NCBI GenBank assembly: GCA_949126835.1
Contig: OX421495.1
Span: forward strand, 201,001 to 265,000
Direction of reading: 5' to 3'
Origin: Anisus vortex
Taxonomy: Eukaryota; Mollusca; Gastropoda; Planorbidae
Length of the DNA stretch: 64,000 nt
Shown: positions 48,201 through 60,800 of the stretch, piece by piece
How positions within the stretch are numbered: the stretch's first letter is position 1
How the letters are laid out: every line of letters starts with the position of its first letter
The notes under the pieces: model-generated
Databases searched by the model: none
The model's input: the letters and a program-made list of their open reading frames with translations, nothing else
Told to the model about the DNA's origin: nothing
Position numbers and translations under genes: made by a program

Positions 48201-51200
48201 CATTTTCACCTAAGCAATTTTTAATAATGGGGGAGCATTTTAGTTATTTATTACATTTTCAGTTTCGCAACACTATCTAGATTCTAATTTCTATTGCAAA
48301 CGATTCATTATACACTTGACTACAACTTTTGTATTTAGGTTAACAAGAACGCTATCTCCAACATTGCCAGTGGAAAGGAAACTGAGTATGACCGCACCAT
48401 TATGAAAGTGTGCTGCGACAACACGACTCCGAAGCAATGCTGCGAGGGAGCGAAAATCAGCTCCAAAGTTTTCCAATCAGACGGAGCCAATTACACTGTT
48501 AGCCAGAAGATGAATTTGTGCAACGAGGTAAGAATGTTATCTTTTGAAATACAAGTATTTGTTCAAAGAGATCTTTCAATCAACACGACTGAGATCTTTA
48601 AATCAACACGACTGAGTTCTATCAATCAACACTGCTGACATCTTTCAATCAACACTACTGAGATCTTTCAATCAACATGACTTAGATCTTTCAATCAACA
48701 TGACTGACATATTTCAATCAACATGATTGAGATCTTTCAATCAACATGATTGAGATCTTTCAATCAACACGAATGAGATCTTTAAATCAACACGACTGAC
48801 ATCTTTCAATCAACACGACCGAGATCTTTCAATCAACATGACTGAGATCTTTCAATCAACACGACTGAGTTCTTTCATTCATCACGACTGAGTTCTTTCA
48901 ATCAACATAATTGATTTTATAATCAAAATTTGGATATCCGTGCAACAATAACGATTTTATTCTAATTTGTTAACTTGCCTGAAGTAGCACATTTGTTTCA
49001 ATCTAATTGTTCAACGCAAATATCAAGTAGCACATTTGTTTCAATCTAATTGTTCAACACAAATGTCAAATAGCACAGTTGTTTTAATTTAATTGTTCAG
49101 TGCAAATTGATGTCACCACCCATCCAGCGCCCCGGTCAACTCATTTAAGTCAAATTGATCAGTAGCCTACCTGTAGCCTACCGCTCTTTAAGGACAGTGC
49201 ATGACTAGGCATGAACATCATCCTCGAGTCAACTGCTTTCGGTCAACGCCCACCATTGAAACTGTGTTTGGATCAGCGTTAGTAGGCCATGCATTCCGAC
49301 ATGGAAAGGTATGAGTACGAGTACGACTCTGTCCGAGGCTAGTCTTACGCTGGCCGCCTATAGGGCGGTCGCATGTTAGGCGGCTTGCTCCGTTCGGGTT
49401 CCCCTTTAATGAACGTACATATGCTCGCCCCTCGAGCCATCCAGGACTTCATGTTCTCTTAACAAGTAAATATCCTGTTCTATATTTCATTTTGAGTGGA
49501 TTTGTATATTATGTACATATATGAAGATTACCACCATCGTTCTAACATTTGGAGTTAATAATTTAATATTCCTCGTTTATTCCATATGGAGTTATTACAT
49601 TCCTCAATGTTGACTGTGTGTGCAGTTCATATTAACTTTACATAATTAATAATCTACTTCAACATTAACACGTATACAACTGCAAAGAGCCATTATTTAC
49701 TTGCATTGTCATACAATAGAATCTACACTACTTGCTACTAATGTCAACTCGTCTAGGAAGCTGTACTGAGACCACCTTAGACATATTTATTATTTTGTTA
49801 ATGTAAAGAACACTAGAGATGCCCATGCTATTGTATTGCTACATGCATTTGTCTATACTTTGCAGATCGTTTACATTTGTCTATACTTTGACAGATCGTT
49901 TACATTTGTCTATACTTTGACAGATCGTTTACATGTGTCTATACTTTGACAGATCGTTTACATTTGTCTATACTTTGACAGATCGTTTACATTTTTTCAT
50001 ATTTTTTTTCTAAACCAATGAGTTTCATGGTGTAAAATCTAGATCTATTTATGAGTGAGCCAAGAAAACCTCTACACCGACAGTAAAGAGAAAGACAAGC
50101 TAGTGTTCCTATAGTCTACATGCGCCTTTTGATACATGCGTGATATCTGTACTGTATTTTCAAACAAACAACATTGAAATTAAAGCCATTTCTAGTTCCA
50201 TTAGTTGTAGTATTATATATACATAATATATGTAGTAGCTGCTATCAGAGCTTAATTCAATTACGTTTCTGGACCCTTCTCTTTTCAGTGGGTTTTTTTC
50301 TGCTCTTCTTCTCTCACAAGTCTTGCTCTAAAAATAGCTCATCTAATAATCTAGTAAGAATCCCTTTGAGGTGCATTTTCGACAGTTTTTAGATACCCAC
50401 TCCAACAGAAAAAAGTGTTCGCTATGAGGATCAATTCTACGTTTTGCATACTTTATTTCGAACACCATTTAAAACGAACATTACTATAAATAAGTATTGT
50501 AAATCATAACAGCATTGTTCCTTAACTATATCCTAGTGATGATCCGATAGCAAACACAGTTACATGTAAAAAGGAAAGGAAAAGTAATCTTAACTCGGAT
50601 ACCACCCTCGTTCATTCAGTGGAAGGTTTTTAGCATAGCCACTTCCCTGGCTCCAAATCTCGGCACTTTTTGATCACAAAAATGCTCTTCCCGTAACTGA
50701 AACTGCCTAAGTATATTGAGGAATAACTGCTTTGTTTAAATTGACGCTCGCTTTCGTAGTAGACATAAAAATAGAGAAACTGCGAACGTTTTTTCGAGTT
50801 GTGTTCGCAACGTGCAGGTGTTCGCGCTGAGGTGATTTACTCTACAGATTTTCTGTGCGGCCACCGAGGCAGCTGGACCGTCACGACTGCCCTGTAGGGC
50901 GGCTGACCCAGCCTTTCTCCAGCACCCACAGAGACGGGGGTGGAAGCATCTCGGCGACCTCGTCACCCATGCATTGGCCTACTGATTTGACTCGAGGAAC
51001 CAGTAGTGTTCACACTGCGCCACTTTGAGGCTCATGTGTATGGAAGTGACCTGTAGCCTACCTATAATCCCATCACTAGTGAAGAAACGTGGCAAATGTC
51101 TCAGAGACATTTCTAGTTTACTTAATACTCATGTGGGCGTAGGTTGGGGAGGGGTGTACATAGACATGATTTGAAAATCACCGAATTCTTAAATGGGCTC

Positions 51201-51807
51201 CAGTGTATATGTTGTAACATATAATTAACTCCCTTTGTTTTTGTTTATCTCCCCTTGTAACTCGTGGTCAACGTCTTTTTCGTGACCCGAGAATGACCCT
51301 TGTCCGCTTTGATGAAAGCGTGGGGGTCAGACCCAGTGTCTAAGGTCAGTAGGGAGTGTGTAGGGAGTGTGTAGGAGTTTTACGTCAGTTGAGAGAGTAG
51401 CATATAGATAGTAGGCGTGTATTTGTTTTATAGACTGTGTTTTTTATTAAAAGTATTAGATCTATTATGTTCCATGAGATCTAGGTTATTATTTCTCTAA
51501 AGTGAAGAATTAGTAATAGAACCTAGACCCCGAGACTTAACAATGTATTCTAATTGTCATCATTAATGTCTATTCTACCAGGTGATGCAATGTCAAGGTC
51601 TGAACATAACAGATTCATCTCAGTGTGAAAATGCTTGGGTCAACAGAACTTTTGAAGCGACTGCCGGACGTTTTAACTGTGACTGGTTCACAGGTGGTTC
51701 AGCAGAGATCTCATGTTGTCAGGATGTTATTAGTGAGCATTAAATAAAACTCTACAGTCTACTCTCATATATATATCTATATCTATATCTATCTATCTAT
51801 CTATCTA

Positions 51808-51865
<58 letters not shown>

Positions 51866-54800
51866 ATAGATAGATAGTCTATTACAGACGTTCTTTCTAT
51901 AAAGAAGATTTTTGCGTCCTACGCTCATCCGTGGTCTGAGTCTAGTCTTGTATTTTGATTTACGTATTCATTTTGTAAATCAAGGGAGTTGAGTTTATAT
52001 ATTTAGAACCTCTGAGCAAAGTCCCGTTTCTGTTGTCGATATTAATCGTGGAATGAAACCATTTACCGGTTGTGTTGTTTATAGCATGTTTACGGGCATA
52101 GACGAGAATTGGCGATATATCACAATCACTGATGACTGTATAATTTATCTTTCCTGCTACAGACGCTCCTTTTTATAAAGAAGGTTATTGGAGTCATAGT
52201 TGTTGTTTTTTTCATCTTTTTCTCTGCCAATCAGGCGGATAGAGAATTTATATTTGTCTATTTAATTTTGCTGCATTACAAAATTAAATTTTAAGGCTAG
52301 GCCTACTACAAATTAAACTTTTAAAACTGTTTATCTGAGTGATAAAAGTAAGTAAGGGACCCATTCAGGCCAAGACTTGAACTTAAGTGTAAGTGAAATA
52401 ACCATTCAGGCCAAGACTTGAACTTAAGTGTAAGTGAAATAACCATTCAGGCCAAGACTTGAACTTAAGTGTAAGTGATAGAACCATTCAGGCCAAGACT
52501 TGAACTTAAGTGTAAGTGATAGAACCACTCAGACCAAGACTTGAACTTTAGTGTAAGTGAGAGAACCATTTAGACCAAGACTTGAACTTAAGTGTAAGTG
52601 ATAGAACCATTCAGGCCAGACCTGAACTTAAGTGTAAGTGATAGAACCATTCAGGCCAGACCTGAACTTAAGTGTAAGTGAGAGAACCATTCAGGCCAGA
52701 CCTGAACTTAAGTTTAAGTAAGAGACCCGATAACAAACTCTGACTATCTCGCAGGATATTGCCAGAAAGGAGGGAGAGGGGTGGTTGCCATGAATGCCGC
52801 CACTCCGTTGGGGCAGTTTTTAAAGTTTTATAGATTTGAACTCAAGACCCATAGAATCACTGTGAACTATGCTTAACTGAAATGTTTCTTTTTTACTATA
52901 TTCACAAATAAATCTTTTATGAATGTGTGCTAGTTTGTAAAATGTTTTCTTTAGTAGTTGGTTTATTTTTAGCTGTAGGGTGGTGGTGAGAGGGATGAGA
53001 AGAAAAGGTAATCATCAAGACTTTCCCTACCCTACTTATATATTCCCCACCCTACCCATGTATTTCCCCACCCTACCCATGTATTTCCCCACCCTACCCA
53101 TGTATTCCCCCACCCTACCCATGTATTCCCCCCACCCTACAAATGTATTCCCCCACCCTACTCATGTATTCCCCCACCCTAACCATGTATTCCCCCACCC
53201 TACTCATGTATTCCCCCACCCTACTCATGTATTCCCCCACCCTACCCATGTATTCCCCCAACCTACCCATGTATTCCCCCACCCTACCCATGTATTCCCC
53301 CACCCTACCAATGTATTCCCCACCCTACCCATGTATTCCCCCACCCTACCCATGTGTTGCCCCCCCCCACACACACACACTTCATCCATTTATTTATGTA
53401 TTTTCAGACTCACATTCCACGGCGGAGACAACCTGTCTTGGTTTGAGTACCTGCTTTAACGCAACTTCCGGCACCGGGACCTTCAACATGTCCCGGTGCT
53501 TGACCGGCGTGGTGAAAAATTACACCGGGGCTGTGGTAGGGGAGGATTTTTCCTGCATTCGGTTTACGCGAGACGTTGCCAAGGTGACCTGCTTGCAGGA
53601 ATGTAAGTTAAACCATAAGGCAACTGCTTGCTTGAATGTAAATTTAACCATAAGAGAACTGCTTGAAGGAATGTAAGTTTAACCAAGTGATTGAAATTTG
53701 ATTTAGGCCTAGTGTTCTTGTAGTTTTAGGCATAGCCTATGCAATCACTAATCAGACGTCTGCTTGTGCTCCGTTTTAATTTTCATTAGTCATTAGGCCT
53801 AAGTTTTAGTTTTAATAAAATGTAACAAAATACTGATCAAAATGATCCAAATAAAAATTGAAATTATAGTCCTTTATATTGCAGATTCAATATAATATAG
53901 GCCCAGCAATCTTTGTTACAATCGAATTATTCTTTTACATTTATTCCAAAAGTCTAGTATTAGTTCATATTCATATGAAATGATTAAAACTTCCAAAGGC
54001 AAGTTCCAATAAATTTCGAAAGGATTAAAAATTTCACTTGTAGTACACCGCTGCCACAATTTATGTTAGTGCCTATATTATTTGTTATTTTTGGTAGCGC
54101 GGTGGCGCATATAAGCACTTAACATTTTTTCCTTGGGCTATCATTCATAGCATAGCCAACAGTAACGGACTGCCATCATATATTTTCCTCAGCCTATTAA
54201 TTCTTGAAAATTATTAAGAAAACGAAGTTTTTTTTCCCTTACTTCAATCTAATTGAACAATATAAACGCAGATATGAACAGACATATTATTTGATGATTT
54301 AGAAATGCACATCCAAATTTATAATATAATAACTTCTTAGTATTTTAATTTTATTTAACTTGACTCAATGTTTTACGCCATTCCATCTTAAGCGGAAGCT
54401 ACTAACTTAACTTCGTTTATTAAAAACCTTAACTCAGCAGACATCGGGACCCAAAGTGTTAGTCACTGACATATATATAATATTTAATAACTGATACTAA
54501 ATTAATAATAAATATAACAAAATGCAATTGTCTCAATATAATTATCAAATCAATTAACTAATTAATATAATTATTATCTTGGGAAAGGCAATATCTACAA
54601 CAACTGCTTGCAGTAAGTTTCACCATAAGACAACTAGGACAGCATGAAATAACAATTAGTGTTTACACTTTATACCAGCAGTTTATTAAACGAACAACTA
54701 TTGTGGAGTTGTTAGACATTATAAAATCTAAACAAATGTTAGGTCAGTGCTTCCTGACATTGTCCAGCAGTGGCGCCCTTTAGGAAGTAAAAATTATAGG

Positions 54801-57800
54801 CGGCGGCCTTCCATTTCTTGTTGTCACATTACTTGATGTCACATTACTTGATGTCACATTACTTGATGTCACATTACTTGATGTCAAATTACTTGTTGTC
54901 AAATTACTTGATGTCACATTTGAAATCACAAAATATAAAAAAAATTATAACAGAAATTGCCAACGTTGGCAAAAACTGATTTAGACAAAGAAGTCATTTT
55001 TTTCTTTTCTAAGCCTCATCATGTATCTTGATATTTACTTGGTTTATGTTTCTTGTCAACAATCTTCCGGAGTCTATTTATATTGTTACGAGTAGATTTA
55101 TTTCCATATTATATTGGTTTTGTTATTATTAACTAAAGTTAAAATGAAATAATCTTAAACCCGAAATGTTTCCGTGTTAGGAATAAAACATGCATATGTC
55201 TAGACACTACGTCATAGCGATAAAATACGTCATATGCACGAGGGTGGAATACCGTTTAGTTTAGTTCTAGTTTGGGCGCTAATGTGTGAGGACTGTTTTT
55301 GACCACTTTCTTAAAGATAGGATTACGGCTTTACTCATCATAGAAGAATCTCAACTGATTAAGTTTCATTATAATACTGGTACATGTATTCTGTGGTATT
55401 GTTATATTTTATCATCTCAACTTGTTGGAATAAAATTGTGTTCAATTTCAAACAGGATTGTGGATTTCATATATATTAAGGTACAGTTTATCTAAATCAC
55501 TTTATACACAAAAGATTCATATCGCGACGAGTCAAATAAACATCAAAACAAATTCAATAACATCAATATAAATTCTTATACAACCTTGTGAGATCCAAGA
55601 TGGATATGAATCAAAATAATATATAATAATACATTACTAAAAATATCATCTAACGTCAGTAGCTGATTTCGCACGTGACAAAAGATTGGGGGCTCAAGTC
55701 CTGGATCTAAAGTTTGTATGTATAAGAATTGAGAATATACAACTGTTTTAGTGAAAACGATTTACAACAAATATTTATTCAAATTCTGTCTACGTGGGAG
55801 GCACTGTCTGTGTTCGGACATACTGTTGTCAGCTTTGTACACAACCATCCTTAAAATTTATCTTCTACAAATTAACAGTGGTGTAAAATATTTCAAAGGA
55901 CTTTATAAAAGGTAAAGTTGAAATTTTTTATCTTCTATTTACGTCATTAATATAAAACATGGCGGAAGCTAATCTTACGTTGGAGCAATTGAATATTTTT
56001 GCTATCACGTCAGAACAGTTAACTAGCATGTCACTAACCCAGTTAAAAGAGATGGCAAATTCTCTGGGAATAGACATTACTGAAGTTACACCAGTAAGGA
56101 GTAAATTGATTCAAGATATTAAGGAATGTTTGAAAAGACATGGTGCAATGCTTGAAGAAAATACTATGAATAATGAAGAATCAGTGGTTCTCAATGTATC
56201 AGAAACCCTGAAAACAGACATAAATAACCATGAATTTAAAATGAATGGAAATGAACTAAGTGCAGACATGAAATTCCAGTTAGAAATGAAGAAGTTAGAA
56301 ATTCAAGTACAATTAGAGGGTAAAAGAATAGAAGTACAATTACAATTGAAGGAGAAAGAATTGGAAAAAGAAAGAATCGCTAGTAATGAAAGGATTGAAT
56401 TGGCAAAGTCTCGTTCATCAACTCATACGATTCAGGAAACAAATAATGTAGAACTATATAAGTTTAAAAAGCATGTTCCAAGCATGGAGAACATAGAGAT
56501 TGATGAGTTCTTTATGGTCTTCGAAAGAAACTCGATCGATTATAAATTTCCTGAAGATAAGAAAGCCGTACTTTTACGTTCAGCTCTAAAAAAAGGCAAG
56601 GCTTTAGATGTTGTATTGAATTTGACTCCAGAGGAATGCAATGATTATGAACTAATAAAGAGCAGAGTACTATTGAGTTATGTTCTAACTCCAGAAAAGT
56701 ATCGAAAGTTATATCGTGAGTACAAGAAGGAACCAGAAGTATCACATGTTGACTTCCTGAGATTAGAGAAAAAGTATTTTGATCGATGGTTACGTTCTAA
56801 GAATGTGAATAAAGATTATGAAAAACTATATAATCTCATACTGATGGAGGATTTTACTGAGAAGATTCGCACTGATATAAAAGTTCATTTGGCTGATCGT
56901 GGTATTGAAATAGCAGAACAAGCAGCAGTTAAAGCCGATGAATATGTCATTATTCACCCGCATAGCCATTATTTTCAAAATGACAGAACAAGTTTGAGGA
57001 CTCAAAACAGTAATACAGAGAGGAAGTTAAGATCGACAGATGATAAAAGTAAACAAAAAGCCGATAAACAAGAGAATTCAAGTTTTGTACAAAAGAGAAT
57101 TACCTGTACATTCTGTAAGAAAGATGGACATATAAAAGAGAATTGTTGGAGTCTACATAAAGAGAAAAGACCCATTAAAAACAAGAACAACGTGGTTTTA
57201 TCACACATCGCCGTACAAACTGAAACTCACATAAATAAAACTGCCCACAAAAGAATTAAAGCTGAAAGAAAGACATCTGATGTTAGTCATGAGGAGATGG
57301 CGAAACACGCATGTCCAAGTTGCTCAAAGTCGGAAAAAGTCTTTGAAATGAAGACCGAGGCTATTGAACATTCTAGTTTCAACTCCAAAGGGAGTGTGAC
57401 AGATGAGCAATCAGTAAATAAAACGTTTACTTATGGAGGCAGTAGTGTAGCAAGAAACTCAGTAGGCAGAGAACTACCCGAGTGCATGCTATCGGATGTT
57501 AGCGAGGGCTATGTGTCACCTATAGATAATCAAGCTAGAGAACGGAAGATTAAAATTCTACGTGACTCCGGTGCTGATATATCTCTACTGTTGAAGAATA
57601 CTGTACCAACGTCGAAATTGACTCATACAGGCCAGTATGCCTTGATCAGTACTATGGCTGGAACACTTACGGCACCGTTACATCGTATACAGTTGAAGAG
57701 TAATTACTTCACTGGATCTGTTATTGTTGGGATAGTGAAGAAATTTCCCTACAGAGGCATTTCATTACTTTTAGGAAGTGACATTGCCAAAAATCAGGTA

Positions 57801-60800
57801 CATCCTGTACTTAAAGAAACCAAAGACTCTGTTCAGTGTAGGAATACTGAAAATTCAGTATGTGTTATCACCAGAGCTATGGAGAAACAGCAGATGACTA
57901 ATGAATCGACAAAGAAACCAGAACCAACACCAGAGATTGACTTACAAGCAACCTTCATGGCGGATGTTCTAGGTGGTCACTCAAGTCATACTGATCAAAA
58001 TAATTTGTCGCCTAGACAACTACTCATTCTTGCTCAAGGCAAAGATCCAGAGATTGGGAAGCTAAAAGAGGAAGCAAAGAATGAAGGAGAATTAGAAACA
58101 ATGGCCGCAGGGTATTACCTGAGGGACGAGTTGTTGATGAGGAAATGGAGAGGGAAAGAAAACGACGATGAAACATGCAGCGAAGTACATCAAATCGTGG
58201 TACCCAATGTTTACCGCAAGGACATACTACATATGGCCCATGATTCACCGTATGCTGGTCACCTAGGGATTCAGAAAACCTTCGATAGGATTCTTCCATA
58301 TTTCTTCTGGCCTGGCCTACGTCGTGACGTCACATCGTTTTGCAGATCATGTCATGTCTGCCAGATGGTCGGCAAGCCGAATCAGACCATTCCGGTAGCT
58401 CCTCTACGACCCATACCAGCATTCTCAGAACCCTTCAGTCACATCATTATAGACTGCGTCGGTCCGTTGCCTAAAACTAAGGCTGGCCACCAGTATCTGT
58501 TCACTATAATGTGTTCGGCAACGAGATTTCCAGAGGCTATTCCTCTACGTAGCATCAATGCCGACAAAATATCTGATGCACTTATCGGATTCTTCACCCG
58601 ATATGGTCTTCCGAAAACCGTGCAGTCAGATCAAGGTTCAAATTTCACATCGAAGTTATTTCGCCAAGTCTTAGAACGGCTGGGTATTCGTCATGCAGTA
58701 TCGAGTGCATATCATCCACAGAGTCAAGGCGCACTGGAACGATACCACCAAACATTGAAGAATATGCTCCGTACTTTCTGTTTCGAGCATAACGACGACT
58801 GGGATCGTGGTATTCCCTTCGCACTCTTCGCAACCAGAGAGGCTGTACAAGAATCTCTTGGTTTCAGTCCCTTTGAACTGGTATTCGGACACACAGTTCG
58901 TGGACCACTAAAGCTGTTACAAGAGACATGGTTGTCATCCACTGAAGACACTGGTCTACTGACATACGTGGAAAATTTTAAAAATAGACTGTATAATGCA
59001 TTAAAAGTTGTCAGATCTAATCTTTTGCAGGCACAAGACAAGATGAAGGTCTATTATGACGTCAACGCAAGAACCCGTATCTTCCAACCTGGTGATAAAG
59101 TTCTCATGCTGACGCCACTGTCTGGTCAACCCCTGAGTGCCAAGTTTACAGGACCCTACGAGGTTATGGCTAAGCTTAGTGAGGTTAACTATCTTGTAAA
59201 GACCCCTGATAGACGGAAATCGCAACGAGTGTGCCATATCAATATGTTGAAACCATACATTACCAGAGAAGAACAAAAAGTTGTTGCCTCGGTAAACACT
59301 GTTATTAAAGTCGGGAATAATTCACCCGAAATTGAGCGTGAAGTGGCAGAAAGCAAACTGCAAAATACAAAGGCTCTGAAAAACTTAAATGAAAAATTGG
59401 CACATTTACCTGATTGCGAACAATCCGCTATCAAAGGTCTAATTAATGAAAATATCCATTTATTTGGAGATGTACCTAGTAGAACTAGTGTAGTTAAGCA
59501 TGATGTTATTTTAGATGAAAATACTAAGGCTATTAAACAACATCCATACAGGTCAAATCCTATCCAGTTAGAATGCATCCGTAAAGAGGTTCGCTACATG
59601 CTTGACAATGACATTATTACACCTAGTAGTAGTGACTGGTCTTCCCCTTGCGTATTGGTACCTAAAGCCGATGGATCCATGAGGTTTTGTGTGGACTACC
59701 GTAAGGTAAACAAAGTGACAAAAACTGATTCCTATCCAATACCAAGAATCGACGATCTAATAGATCAAGTGAGTAATGCTAAGTTTGTGACGAAAATTGA
59801 CCTATTGACGGCGTATTTTCAGATTCCACTGACTGAGAGGGCTCAGGAGATATCATCGTTTGTAACCCCTGACGGACTGTACAAATTTAAGGTCATGCCC
59901 TTTGGTATGGTTAATGCACCCTCTACTTTTCAACGGTTAATAAATACCATTACTCAGGACATTCCTAAATGTCACGCATACCTCGATGATATTGTTGTTT
60001 TTAGTGACGATTTTAAATCTCATTTAGATCAACTACATTTGTTATTTACGAAATTGACTCATGCTAATCTCACCATAAACTTGACTAAGAGTCAGTTCTG
60101 CCATGCAACCATCGAGTATCTAGGTCACATAGTGGGAAATGGTTTGGTAAAACCATTAAATGCAAAGGTTAAGGCTATTCGTGAGTTCCCTGTTCCTGAA
60201 ACCTGTAAACAACTCCGTAGTTTTCTCGGGATGGCGGGGTACTACCGTCGGTTCTGTCAAAATTTCTCAACCATTGCATGTCCATTAACAAATCTATTAA
60301 AGAAGAATTGCACTTTCAAATGGTCTAATGAATGCCACCAGGCCTTTGATAAATTAAAAGATGTTCTTTCTGAGGCACCTGTATTAGTAACACCCAATTA
60401 CAGTAAACCCTTTAAAATTACCGTTGACGCGTGTGATACAGGGATGGGAGCGGTCATTTCCCAAAAGGGTGATGATTCACTGGAACACCCGATTAGTTTT
60501 TACTCTCAAAAATTTGATAAGCATCAAAGAAAATATAGTGTGATAGAAAAGGAACTTTTAGGATTAATCCTGGCATTGAAACATTTTGATTTTTATATCA
60601 ATGGTTCTCCATATCCAATTGATATTTTAACTGATCATAACCCTTTAGTTTTCCTTTCCAGGGTTAAACAGAACCAAAGAATTATTCGCTGGAGCTTATT
60701 CCTCCAAGCATATAATTTAAATGTGTTATATTTACCAGGTAAACAAAATGTGGTCGCTGAGACGTTGTCGCGCATGTAACTGGTAAACCAGAAGATAAAG

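Noticed and set aside
50736..50966. Antisense 76-codon frame in intron 6
   Set aside because: No family features and no splice or start context.
55286..55495. 69-codon frame present identically in both LTRs
   Set aside because: It is duplicated because the LTRs are duplicated; no motif, and it overlaps LTR regulatory sequence.
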